The notes beneath the pieces are model-generated. The model had not been told where the DNA came from. It did no database searches and was given only the letters and a program-made list of their open reading frames with translations. A stretch of 64,000 bases of DNA, from positions 1,607-65,606 of the forward strand of contig DF241040.1 of the NCBI GenBank assembly GCA_000507305.1. Reading direction: 5' to 3'. Every line of letters starts with the position of its first letter. The first letter of the stretch is position 1. The position numbers and the translations under genes are program-made. Source of the stretch: Breviolum minutum Mf 1.05b.01 (taxonomy: Eukaryota; Sar; Dinophyceae; Suessiales; Symbiodiniaceae). This document shows, piece by piece, positions 38,401-48,150 of the stretch.

Positions 38401-40629
38401 CCGGGTAGAAGAAGGGTTATCCCATTTAAGGCCATTTATAGGGGTTATAATAAGTCCATTTAATAACTAGTAGTAGAGGCCCATCTTGTAGGTCTACTTC
38501 ATTTTCTTGGCCAATGGATATACACTTTGCAAATTTGAATCATCTATCCAAAGTTTCATTCTGCTTGACATTGACCTGAAGTTAATGACATAACATCTCC
38601 CGATCCACAGGGGTGAACAGGGAAACATGCCTGGTATCGGCAGCATCATGGGCCATCCATCCATGTTTTGTAGGACACATCCCCCGTCCGCTTTCAGATC
38701 TGGGACTTTGGAAACCAATAGGATCATGACACCGATGCAAACCTGAACAAATCGAGGGGTGAAACCATGGGTTGCCAGCAACTTGTTTTTTCTGATGCAA
38801 AACAAAATCCTACAAGAAAGCATTCGAAAGAAATTCTGAATGCAACGACCTGGCTTCTTCTTGAACAACAAATAACACTCCCACATCCGCAAAACACTTC
38901 ACATTTCATTCCCCCTGTCGATCACACATCCGCCCCTTTCAAGTAAGGAAATCCTCCCCAACTTTTCGTCATCCCCGGATCCAAACATCCCAACTGGACA
39001 GTCCCTCACCTGCGCACGAATGCCTGGGAGAACTTCGCAGATTTTCTCCAGCAAAATCCTGGAGAATTTTTTTTTGTCAAAGTCACCGATCCTCTCACTG
39101 GAAAGTAGAGATCTGGGTGCCATGAAAAATAGACAAGTCTATAATTAAAAAGACTAGTAGATAAGTAAATAACCAACAAAATGAATTAATAAACAGTCAT
39201 ATACACTTGTATACATGTATTATGTATGTATATATATACATATACATAATACATCTCTACTTATGTAACATTGCCCTTCAGCCACCTGCCTATTGAGGCG
39301 TTTTGCCAAATGCTGCACGGTACAATGGGGCGCCAACCCCTGGCGTGTGGTGGGAAGGTTTCCAGTGGAGTTGGTGACAGTGTTTTCCATTGAAACGACT
39401 AGAAGGGGTGCCATCAAAAAAAAATATGTCAATAAATATAATACAAACGTAGCAGTAAATCTATATATATATATTATTTCCGTATCCATGATATTTTTTG
39501 ACATTGTTGGAAAGGAGTATGGGATGAAGTGGTATCCAACTATGTAAATTTCACGGTGAAGTGTGCCAAAAGAAGCAAAGATTTGCGAAACGAAACGCTG
39601 AACAAGTCTTCTCGAGTTCAACAAAGGTTTGGAATTAGCCCTGAAGTTTGATGTCATCATGTCTACCTGAAATCTCATAGACAACACCCCATGGCGAAAC
39701 TTCGTTGCATAGTATCTCCACTATTTGCCGCAGTAGATCTCCGTCATTTTACTCATTTGGAAGCGCTATATCTCCCCAATATAGACATCACAAAAAACAG
39801 GTGAAAACATCAAAGCATCATTTGAAGTCCCTTTGTAAGGTGATTGTTTCAAAACTGCCCGAAAAGGGACAAACTTTCATCGCAGAACCAGGAAAAGGAG
39901 GAACAGCGCTTCCAGGTGATTCAGCTTCATTGAAAACTGAACATGGCGAGGCCTTGTACACAGGATGTTGGCTGAAGAATTGTTGCTCCACCTCGTGGTC
40001 GAAATTTTCCTTGAAATGTAAACATTTGAGGCTGAGAAGAGGTGTGGTGCGGTTTGGTGGAAAATGCCCTTGGTGGAAGATGTGGGTTGGGGGGCCAGGA
40101 GGGGATTGCACCCTCCCTACTAAAGGGATTGTTAGCTATGGCCTATAATAGGCTGGGCTTGTTCGTGGGTCAAGCAAATGAATTTAGAACTGCTTCAAAC
40201 AAACTATACTGCATACTGGTGATGGAAGCACTCGTGCACCAGTTCAAATCAAATGGTTTCATGTACAACAGTACATCCGATTGTTTCGTGAGAGAGATTC
40301 CCCGTTCCCCCACCACACCCTTTCGGACTCGTCCTTGCACATCACGCCCACGAAACCCAATGAAAGCCTCAAGGGAGTCGAGCATGTTCGGCTGAAAGCA
40401 AGGCAACAACAACCATCGACCAAAAAATCATCTATCCATCACCTATCCACCTAGCTGCCAACTACCCTTCAACGAATGGCCCAAGGAACGGATAAACATT
40501 GCCCTGCAAGACTTCAGCGGCTTCGTTGGCTGCAGCACCCGCCAAATCCTCAAAGCTGCGAGCTTCAAAATGCGTGGCAAACGCTGGTGAGAAATACTGA
40601 AGAAGTGAAAACCGCCAATAGATATTTGA

Positions 40630-40660
<31 letters not shown>

Positions 40661-43600
40661 GTGATCTAAACATTGCTTGCGTATTATATATTCTATATTT
40701 CTTAAACATTCCTGGCCCAAAACAACCGCAGTCAAGGTGCCATCTTCGTCAACACACCCAAGGTACGTTCTCCTCGAGGATCCACCTCCAACAGTTGGGG
40801 GCTTGGTTTCAGGAAACATCTTTGGATTGGAATGACAGGGTTTTTCAAGGTTAGGATTTTTTGACATCCAAAAAAAACATCCAAATGCGAACAGTGTCAC
40901 TTTAGCATTTCCCCTCTGTGACTTTTTGTTGTTGTTGGTTCATTTCTATTTCCAACCCTTTCCGAAGTAAATGGCCCATTTTCAAAAGCCCCCATCAGTC
41001 GCCAAATGCTGATCATAAGCCATGGTAATCTTCCAAGGAATGTTCCAGTTCCCACATGGCTTCTTGAAATCAAATAGCAAGCATCACCTCAGTGTTCAAG
41101 CACAGTTTCTGACAGTCTTTCTTCAAAACTGTTTGGTTGATACAGGCTTCCTTAAAAAAGAGGCTTCTGAACAAATACGAACAACACCCTCCCTTTCAAG
41201 CAAAAAATATCAACAAAAAAGAAACAATCAACAAACACACAAATGCCAACCTCACCACCATCAACTGCAACTTTCACCAAACACCTTGCCTCCCGCGCCA
41301 AGGCCAAAGAATCGGCTGTGGCCAAGTCTGCGTTGGCCGCGGCCACCGCCAAGATGAGACAATTCCTTCAGCTAGCAACCACAAGGTGGGCCCCTACGAT
41401 CGTTATAAATGGGGTTATAACTTACAGCCCCTATAAATGGCCTTATAAATGCAATAACTGGGGGTTAATAACTGGTAGTTGCCCCACCTTGCATGGCTGG
41501 AAGAGACTATCTCCACAAATAGGTGGCAAAACGATCCCCCAAAAAAGAGGTTCTGACCAAAGAATTCCTGAGAGTTTTTTGGGGAAATATTGGTCTGTTC
41601 TTATGTTCTTTTGGTTTTTGTAACAGCTTTTGAACGATTTTTGTTGGGGTTGTGAATTTTTGTTGCACCTTGCTGCTATCACACCCCAACACGTACTACT
41701 GATGGGACTTTCATCGTGTAGCTCATCCTGAATCCAAAAAAAGTCGTGAGGTGATAAATGTCGCATTCGAATCCGTTCTATGCAAAGGGAGCAACCTTCG
41801 AATCCAAGAAAAACTCAGGACAGCCAACCCCCCACCAAAAAGGTTTCCTTGAAGGTTTGCGCAGAAATTTATTCCCTACCAAGCCCAAGGAAAAATGGTG
41901 GTTCCTAACCTGTCAGTTGGTCAGTCGGGCATCAGGGTTGTTTCGGAACCACCTGTTGGCCACCTGGGACCTGGGTCCCCCAAGCGGCTTGGAGATGTGA
42001 TCGAAGATCAACTGACCTGGTGGCAGACTGGAAACACCTTGAAGCCTTCGAAAAAAAAGGGGGGCAAGGAATCTCATCTTCTCACCATGGGAGTTTTCAG
42101 GGCTAAGAGGCTCTTAGTTTTAACCTCTCCTAAAAATCCCGGAAACCACTGGTGGGTTGAAAGACACTGCCAAGGGAATTTGGACATTCAGCCCATCAAC
42201 CGATGCAACCAACTGGATTTTTGTCCGAGTCGCGCAGTTGCTTTTCAATGTCCTGAAACTTCGAATCGTCGCAAGTGGCAAGTGGAGAGTTATCTGGGGT
42301 GTTTGTTGAAGATATGCAGGAGATCTGAAATAATCCATACAAAACATACACAAGTTTGATGGACAAAAATCTGTGATGGACATAATTTCTTTGTGTATAT
42401 ACATACCACAATCTACCCATTCCATTAATTCTACAACAAAAAAACACGGTTAACTTTTTTGTTGAGGTCCCTGGTCCCTCAGAAACGGTTAGATCCCGAT
42501 CAAGTTTCCAGGGCTCTTTGTAAGGGGAAATTGTCGCTGGCTGAATGTTTTTGACTCCATGAGTCACGGCATGTTTTGTATGTGTTTTTGTTGTGGAACT
42601 CTGCCAATCTTAAGAATTGCATTTTGCGTACGAAGTTTTCATCTCACCTAGTAAAGGATTAGTATAAAAGTAGCCCCTTATTTGCGAAAGTGGACATCTT
42701 GAAACAATGCTTAGCAATGCCCTTGTATATCTGTCCACCGATCCTTCCAGGGGTTTTTAACTGTCTCATCATTCAGCCTTCCACCCAGCTAAAAAAAAAG
42801 TCCGTCAGCAAACCCCATCCAAAATCCAAGGCCAAACAAAATTTCCGAAAAAAACCCATCCAAAAAAACACCAAGCTTTTTTTTTGGGTTTGGGAGATGA
42901 ATCCCCCAAAAAGATCCAAAAAAGATCCCTCCCCAGTGGTGGTGGGAAAACTTGTCCCACCCCAACCGCTCCTCCGGTTGATCGCCCACGGGAACGCGTG
43001 CGATGCCAGGTAAATCCACCAAGGTTAAGGTGATCAACTGGGGCGAGGTGACCTTGCCCCGATTGCCCGGTGAACTTTGGGGGAAGTGGTTTTTTTTTTT
43101 GAGTAAAATGATATAGCCGGAGATTCCCCCTTTCTTTTGGTGGAGGATTTTAAGGATCTTTTTTTAAGGAAAGTTTGGAGTTCCAAAGTCAAATTTCGCC
43201 ACTTTTTTGGGGGAAAGGACTTTTTTGAAAGGAAGCTATTGGCCTGGGGATTTGATCTACTTTTTGTCCCAACAATTATAGATTTGGGTAACTCGAGTTT
43301 TTAGTCGGCGGAAAGACTCCGGAGCTTACAATCTTGGACTCACCCTCAGTTATAAGTGGTACAATGAAAACTTCATACTATGACGACTATCCTCTGTTTG
43401 TTGGGCCGATCGTTTGTAGGGCTGGGTAGGTAAAACTGCGGGCTTTCTCCACATCTGAAGGAGCATTGCTACCAGAGTCTAGTTGCTGATGGAATACTGT
43501 CTGGAAAAAAACAAATACAAACAGTACCCTAGAGTAAAACTGGGAAGGACTACCTATAGCGGGATGATTGACTCCGGTCAGTACCGTCTACTGTTTAATA

Positions 43601-45471
43601 AGAACTGGACTATCCTCCCAAAAGAATACATGCCAGATTTTTGGTTGAATGCAACTACTATCCAAGAAAGGTTGCCATCAAGTTGGTATACAAGTCATAC
43701 ATTGGATTGAATACTATTCAGTTGCATCTAGATATCCTCATGGATCTTCCAACCTACGAATGGATGTGAACTTGTCATGGTTGACAGCTACGCTGAGAAA
43801 GTGAAAACACCTTATCTCATCGTGGCTCTTCCAACAGAAGTTTTGCAGCTCAACAGAAGTTTATCTGCCTGAAATTGTGGCTGCAATAACAGACACGAAT
43901 TCTACACTTTCATTCATATCAAATGGTTCTGGAGACCTGGGACTGGCAATCATTAAATTTCACTGTAAAGATTTCTCTACCAACCGTGGGAATCCATGGC
44001 ACAAATCATCCACATCATTCGATTAGTTACACATACACCCATGACCATCGGAATGTCAAAAAATGAAACCTTAGAACCTCTGTAACTTCTTCTTCCAACC
44101 GAAATCAGCCAATTTTTGTTGGGAAAAAACCATCGAGGATATCTGACATCGTGGAAATCGTCGCTAGCATATGTGGGTTGTACCTGCTCTATGTTGCATG
44201 TTTGGTTACAACAACCTCTAGGGAAATACTTTTTGACTCCCAAATGTATCTTGAGTTCCCCCGCTCTCAAGACCTTGCACGGTGGGTTTTGCGCTTTGAG
44301 TAGCACTGGCTTCATTGCTATCTGGATATCCTGAAAATAACGGATAGTTCCCTTATAACCCTTCACTACTTTCTGGGGGCCTTTTTTGGTGGGTGTGACG
44401 TCGCCCACCAAATTGCAGGGAATATCATGGAATATCATAGCACCTGTGGGTGATGATTCCCGTCTGGTGATCATCACCCCAACGACTTGCTCATTTGCTC
44501 GTCGTTAGAAGCACCACCCGGTGACCGGAGCTGTTTTCCTAAACAATGGCTACGATAGATCTGTCGAGGACAACAGTGAATCAGTGAGTACATGACTTCA
44601 AACCTTTACTGCATATCTACATAAGTAAGAAATCAAACACCACATCCCTCACATTTTGGAAACTTCTGGTTTAGTCTCCATTGCACATACTTGGTATGAA
44701 GCCATGCAGTCATATTCCTGATTTTACCAGCCAGGGTTTTGCTCGAAATTGTACAGTAAAGTATGGATCGAAGAATTTGTGGAATTACAAGTGATGACAA
44801 AATTTTGGTTTGGTCAGATCTTGGGAGCATTAAACTACAGGCCAAAAGCACCTGGAACGTGTTTACCACCATTATTTTAGGGTTTCACCTTGAACCCTCC
44901 AAAAGAAAAGCTGTATCGTCTGAGTTCCAGGGGCAAATGGTTCAGGGAATGTTATGATTTAGTGCCCCAAGAACAAGGTGTTGAGGGGATGATGGGTAAA
45001 GTTGAAAGGGCATGTAGAGATGTATTTAGCTATGCTATGAACAAACATGAGCAATATCAATGTGGCATCTGTGCAGGCTTTTTCATATATGGGCCAATTT
45101 CCTTTGAAGATTCCTAAGATTATATCACGATGACGTCATGTCATAAAATGAAGAGGCCTCTGTTTTTCACTTGACAGCATGACACACCTCATACAAGTGC
45201 ATCTGAGTCTGTTTGCATCGATTTCTTGTGACAAGTCATCAACAACCACAAATGGCACTGAAAAATCTGGATCAAAATTCAATCTTTGAAGCTGGTCTAG
45301 GTGAATCAAATTTCATCTCAAGAACCCAGATCTTGTTTGGGTGGAAATCTTCATCAATTAAAAACAACATAACGTTTTGAGTGTGATTTCTCCCTCACCA
45401 CAACTTGAGGATCCCACAATGGGAGTGGAGGACACTGCTTTCTGTCGACCACACACACGCTCCTGCGACAT
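20994..45471 (-). CDS. Dynamin-related GTPase (DRP-type), about 24.5 kb, many small exons
   Basis: Dynamins are large GTPases that assemble on and constrict membranes; DRP1-type members act in mitochondrial, plastid and vesicle division. Visible exons from 5' to 3': 45399-45471 (first half of the P-loop, TPIVGSSSCG); 42967-43075 (LTLVDLPGIARVPVGDQPEE, the G3 region); 40275-40391 (EAFIGFRGRDVQGRV); to 40009 (EVEQQFFSQHPVYK); 39010-39058 (ILLEKICEVLPGIRAQ); 37532-37584 (SELQGYGEALDR); 36565-36684 (SGRFDDTVEGRW); 36057-36118 (GRARIDYLFRDVFAK, stalk 'GGARI.YIF' motif); 34021-34065 (SAFELLVKRQVAKLQ); to 32282 (VVRDILRRCLEP, MIRDLVQIE); 23173-23238 (VQIVKKLMENYLAMVKKNIV, GTPase effector domain); about 20994-21110 (LYKEELYDALLFEG). 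No PH or proline-rich domain was recognised. The second P-loop half, the TKxD motif and parts of the effector domain were not located, and the true start may lie upstream (MDQHQISMSAE near 45.9 kb). Confidence 0.8.
23286..23320. mobile_element. Half MITE, family 1 end only
   Basis: The sequence ACCCCCGAAACTAACATAAC matches the outer end of family 1 copies (compare 37909 and 51970), but no inverted partner follows within 200 bp. It lies in the dynamin intron upstream of the effector-domain exon. Confidence 0.45.
24455..24690. repeat. Minisatellite, CACATGGTGGATGCTACGCA plus GGGGTGGGGT
   Basis: Three to four copies of a 65-90 bp unit: GATGATGACATTCTTTGAAC, then ACACATGGTGGATGCTACGC, then AACTGCTGGGGTGGGGTGGG. 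The G-rich parts could form G-quadruplexes. Confidence 0.85.
25330..25640. repeat. Long inverted repeat (hairpin), arms over 100 bp
   Basis: Near-perfect inner arms at 25400-25456 and 25492-25550: GCTATTCACTTGGTACGCAG is matched by CTGCGTACCAAGTGAATAGC, with a loop of about 35 bp. Weaker complementarity continues outward through CAAGCCTTGGTTTT (25338) and AAAACCAAGGCTTCGG (25611). A third, diverged copy of the outer arm is at about 23690-23870. Confidence 0.85.
25893..25950. mobile_element. Half MITE, family 3
   Basis: AATGCCACGTCTCCCCCCAA followed by GAAATACGGCCTTATTA matches one arm of the complete family 3 element at 50753-50880. The second arm is absent. Confidence 0.5.
26136..26237. mobile_element. 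MITE-like element, family 1
   Basis: TGAAACTAACATAGGCCCCT at the left is mirrored by AGGGGCTATGTTAGTTTC at the right. About 100 bp long, in a dynamin intron. Confidence 0.8.
26484..26600. mobile_element. MITE-like element, family 2
   Basis: TGGGTGTTTCCAAAAATACG at the left is mirrored by TTTTCGGAAACATCCATA at the right. The interior AATGGAAAACCCTATTAAAA is shared with the copy at 54177. In a dynamin intron. Confidence 0.8.
27300..27450. repeat. TTGCTTGTTGCTGG minisatellite
   Basis: Short imperfect repeats of TTGCTTGTTGCTGGTTGG follow a G10 run. They give rise to a 205-codon plus-strand open frame (27134-27751) rich in Leu, Val and Ala that I do not accept as a gene. Confidence 0.6.
27880..28100 (-). 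CDS. Possible exon, family unknown, within the dynamin span
   Basis: A 70-codon open stretch on the dynamin strand (VDFWMRLNQYSDEPLHW, then IGKIWCEKFVNLYS) lies between the stalk and effector-domain exons. In animal dynamins a PH or variable region sits here. No motif identifies it and the splice borders are not clear. Two similar stretches are at about 29860-29970 (Ser-rich SASSSSNLGSSQKPKGNGP, ending CCG|GTGAGG) and 30487-30575 (AASKPLTPLLAERNSIDILT). Confidence 0.3.
29541..29650. mobile_element. MITE-like element, family 2
   Basis: ATATGGGTGTTTCCGAAAAT at the left pairs with TTTTAGGAACCCCCCATAT at the right. The interior TGATCATTTTTAGTAGGAAA is shared with the copy at 51477. On minus it translates through GVPLFSETPIY. 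Confidence 0.85.
30897..31004 (+). CDS. Exon-like 36 codons on the opposite strand
   Basis: A plus-strand stretch of exactly 36 open codons (ESTGTLDSWESMGISVNQCH) is bounded by GTGCAG before and CTGCAG|GTTGGTG after, both good splice borders in phase zero, while minus frames contain stops. It lies in a dynamin intron. No family was recognised; it may be an antisense nested gene or chance. Confidence 0.25.
32176..40391 (-). CDS. Dynamin stalk-domain exons (part of the gene above)
   Basis: This block holds the best splice evidence in the window. Exon 36565-36684 (120 nt, CTCAG before, GAG|GTGACA after) joins in phase zero to exon 36057-36118 (CCAG before) to give GVAME then GTGQLLGRARIDYLF. 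Exon 34021-34065 is only 15 codons (SAFELLVKRQVAKLQ), between TGCAG and CAG|GTGGGA. Exon 39010-39058 is 49 nt between CTCCAG and CAG|GTGAGG. All correspond in order to the dynamin middle domain. Tentative extra exons: 40690-40830 (SSRRTYLGCVDEDGTL), 37108-37293 and 41685-41750. Confidence 0.75.
32899..33022. repeat. (AAC)n microsatellite and CATGC pentamers
   Basis: About 13 AAC-type triplets at 32904-32943, then four copies of GCCAT at 33001-33020. Open frames reading poly-Asn or poly-Val are artefacts of the repeat. Confidence 0.9.
35459..35560. repeat. (CAT)n microsatellite
   Basis: CATCATCAT run with CGT interruptions; it encodes poly-Asp on minus, which is not a gene. In a dynamin intron. 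Confidence 0.9.
37909..38006. mobile_element. MITE-like element, family 1
   Basis: CCCCCGAAAACTAACATGGA at the left is mirrored by TCCGTGTTAGTTTTTGGTG at the right. In a dynamin intron. The interior differs from other copies. Confidence 0.75.
38379..38491. mobile_element. MITE-like element, family 4
   Basis: TACAAGATGGGCC at the left is the exact complement of GGCCCATCTTGTA at the right. The interior is made of short TTATAAATGG-like inverted pieces. In a dynamin intron. Confidence 0.8.
39180..39250. repeat. TA-rich microsatellite (TATGTATGTATATATATACA)
   Basis: Alternating purine-pyrimidine run of about 60 bp (TATACATGTATTATGTATG, then TATATATATACATATACATA). Confidence 0.8.
40636..40662. 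repeat. (CT)n microsatellite
   Basis: About 13 CT dinucleotides in a dynamin intron. Confidence 0.9.
41380..41493. mobile_element. MITE-like element, family 4
   Basis: CAAGGTGGGCCCC at the left pairs with GCCCCACCTTG at the right. The interior GTTATAAATGGGGTTATAAC and TATAAATGGCCTTATAAATG matches the architecture of the copy at 38379. Confidence 0.75.
42967..45471 (-). CDS. Dynamin GTPase-domain exons (part of the gene above)
   Basis: Exon 45399-45471 has an ATG in AAATG context just after CCAAG and ends SSC + G, with GTGAGG as donor. The P-loop glycine codon is therefore split by the intron and the next exon should start with the rest of GK[ST]. Exon 42967-43075 gives SPQLITLTLVDLPG followed by VPVGDQPEE, matching the conserved dynamin 'LTLVDLPGI.KVPVGDQP' segment nearly residue for residue. 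An exon at 42214-42324 (STNTPDNSPLA) may be the diverged 'PANTDLANSDAL' segment. Confidence 0.75.
43440..45340. other. First dynamin intron with unassigned open stretches on both strands
   Basis: This stretch separates the P-loop exon from the G3 exon. Plus-strand open pieces at 43483-43710 (MIDSGQYRLLFNKNWTILPK) and 44890-45117 (GVEGMMGKVERACRDVFSYA), and minus-strand pieces at 44633-44872 (SDQTKILSSLVIPQILRSIL) and about 45205-45300 (VPFVVVDDLSQEIDANRL), read like protein but match no family I recognise. They could be decayed insertions. The missing second half of the P-loop should also lie between 43.1 and 45.4 kb. Confidence 0.35.
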
Positions 45472-47026
45472 TTCTTGGAGGTTAAAACTTGGGAAAAAAG
45501 TCCAACTTTCCGTGAAATTGTAAATAAAATCCCATTAAACGCCAATGGGCTGCAAGCTTTAACAAACAAATTCGGGATTTTTACTTCAGCCCAAAAAGGT
45601 CGAGGAAACTCAACATGTTCATGGACATCTCTGTTCCATCTAGTCAGAATTTCGAAACCTGAATCTCAGGTCTGTTTTGGGAAAACCCGCCGAAACTGGG
45701 TGAGTTTATGAAAATTTGTGAAGGGTCTGCAGTTAGCTTGAGTTTAATTGCTCAATTTTTTGGGGTATATCAAATTCAAATTTGAAATCCTTGCAAAGTC
45801 AAGTCTTGAAGTCTTGAACAAACATTTTCTAAACAACTTGGATCGGAAACTGCTGTGCAATTTTTGCGGCCACTTTCACCTTTCGGCAGACATGGAGATT
45901 TGATGTTGGTCCATTGCACTTTTGTTGAAAATTTCATTAAAAATAGCGAGAATGGCACAACTATGGACCCCTATCACCTTTTCTAACAAAATGTCTCCTC
46001 CAAATCCACATGATCATGTCGGACATTTTGAATCATTCATCTCTAGATTCATCCCACCTTTCAACCCCACGCGCGGCTCAGCAACCGTTCGCAGTTTTTT
46101 TGACTTCAGCCACCCATTCAGCTGCGCGTTGCTCCGTGCCTCTGAAAAATGCTGGTTGATGATCGGTTTTTGGGATGGTCATCTTCACAAACAGTGCTAC
46201 CAATGTTGCTTCAAAGAAGCAAACAAACATAGAATTCCAATCCAACTTCTCTCTAAGTGCAATTCTCTCAGAATAAAAAACATGTTTTTACTTGAATATT
46301 GGCTTCAGAAATCTGGAAATTCCACCCAAGTCTTTGGGATGTATTCACAAACCTGTCCAAAAAATGAAACAGAAATCTACCTAATCAACTCAATTGATTG
46401 AACTTTTGTGCATTTTCCCGCCTAAGTTTTTTTCCCAACCTTTCCTCAACAACTAACCTGAAACCCGATCATCCCTACATTTCCGCCGACCTGCTAACAA
46501 ACGCAAGGCGTGACGAGGCCTCAAAAGTGGCTGTAAGTGGAGGGGGTGATGAAAAAATCACTTGGCAAAAAATCCTGAATGGTTGTTTCCAGATTTGGAC
46601 GTTGTTCCTACCCTGTTAAAAATCATCTATTGACTGTTTCATTTTTGGTTTGCATTCTTTGATGTGCAGGTTATGAATTCAGAATTGGATGAACATTAAA
46701 AATAAACCTACCAAAGCTGTAGATTGCGGGATATGTGAACTTGGTGATGTGAAAGCATCTTTAATGCTAAAATGATTCTTTTAGCCAGTACTCGTTGCTA
46801 CAAATTCATCAATTGCCCAGATTGCCGAAAGATATACTGAAGCAATCACCCCCTTCAAATCGACATTGCTGTCAATCGGGAAATCATGAAAGATACCAAC
46901 TGTGGCAAAGATATGACTACACCTAAGCCTAACGGAGATTCTGGGGTCAAAAGTAAATCCCTAGCATGATTTATGGGAGCAATGTTACATAGAAATTTCA
47001 AAAATCTCTTCATGGCTTCAATGCCG
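45472..47026 (-). other. Upstream of dynamin, two exon candidates
   Basis: Minus strand near 45.85-45.93 kb reads MDQHQISMSAE followed by AG|GTGAAAG, a plausible first coding exon for dynamin. Minus strand about 46060-46150 follows TTTTTCAG and reads GTEQRAAEWVAEVKKTA before a GTTGCT donor. A 159-codon plus-strand frame (45922-46401) has no motif. The rest is AT-rich. Confidence 0.3.
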
Positions 47027-47339
47027 GTCACCGTTGTATTCGGAAACTTTTCCGGTTGGATTCGGAAACTTGTATTCGGAAACTTTCCCGTTGGATTCGG
47101 AAACTTGTCCGGGTGGATTCGGAAACTGTTCCGTTTGGATTCGGAAACTTGCCCGGTTGTATTTGGAAACTGTCTTGGGAAACTTCATCGTTGGATTCAG
47201 AAACTCTTTTCGTGGGAAACATTCTCGTTGGAAACTTTATCGCTGTATTCGGGCAACTTGTATTCGGAAACTTTCCCGTTGGATTCGAAAACTTTCCCAT
47301 TGGCTTCGGAAACTTTTCCGCGTGGATTTGGAAACTTTT

Positions 47340-47500
47340 CTTACTGGAGTAGTACTTTGTACTAAAGAGTAGTACTGGAGTAATACTTTGTAGTACAGAG
47401 TAGTACTGGAGTAGTACTTTGTAGTACAGACTAGTACTGGAGTAGTACTTTGTAGTACAGACTAGTACTGGATTAGAACTTTGTGGTACGGAGTAGTACG
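47340..47500. repeat. Minisatellite, AGTAGTACTGGAGTAGTACT unit
   Basis: Five to six copies of a 33-bp unit, TAGTACTGGAGTAGTACTTT plus GTAGTACAGAC, directly adjoining the left 22-bp array. Confidence 0.85.
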
Positions 47501-48150
47501 TAGCATCCAACAGTAGCGTGACCTTATGTTGTGCTCTATGACCCTCCTCGAGCACTTTCTGAGCAATGCCCACCATGTTCTTGCTCAGAAACAGGCAACT
47601 ACCTTGCGTGGCCTTTGTGTCAAGATCTAACGGCAACCAATCAGCTTGGCAGATCAAGTTGTAATAGAGCATCTCGTGAAGTTTCCTTTCGGGTTAGCAG
47701 CAATGTATCTCTGGAGCACCTGGACCCAAGCGTCTGCAACGTCAGGTGTAGGTGCAGGTGCCTTTCGCCGAAGGAGTCGTCGGCGCGCTCTGTCCAAGTC
47801 CGCTAAGGTAGGTGCTTGTACATCATCTGTGCCCGAGCTTGTAGCGGGGGGAGATGTGCCAATCTATTGGCATTGCCCATCTGTGCAACTCTGTCAGAAG
47901 CAGGCGCATGGTCACCTTGCACAAACCATGTGATGACGTCGCCAGTTTGCCACCATTTCCACTTTTGTTGGCATTCTAGTTCACGTGCGCACTGACCATG
48001 CGCACAGAACGTGCCAGCAGGTGTGGCCACGATCTTCAAAACTTTGGTTCTCCTGGATCCATTCACGCAAGAATTCACGGATCTGGTTCTGAGTGGCATC
48101 CACTGCTTGGACACATGTTGTGGCCAGAGCTCACGGACAGCTCGCGGCAT
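47500..48150 (-). pseudogene. Transposase-like remnant, frame-broken
   Basis: Three minus-strand open pieces follow one another in different frames: 48150-47803 (CARELECQQKWKWWQTGDVI, then WFVQGDHAPASDRV), about 47805-47650 (DVADAWVQVLQRYIAANPKG), and about 47672-47500 (LSKNMVGIAQKVLEEGHRAQ, then HKVTLLLDATYY). The order, a Cys/His-containing N-terminal part and then a hydrophobic 'LLLDATY' that could hold the first acidic residue of a DDE nuclease, resembles Mutator-like transposases. The reading then runs into repeats, so the catalytic half is missing. The family call is tentative. Confidence 0.35.

Noticed and set aside
47034..47340. 22-bp repeat array as a CRISPR
   Set aside because: Units are contiguous or nearly so, without unique spacers of constant length. 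No cas-like genes are present and the DNA is eukaryotic.
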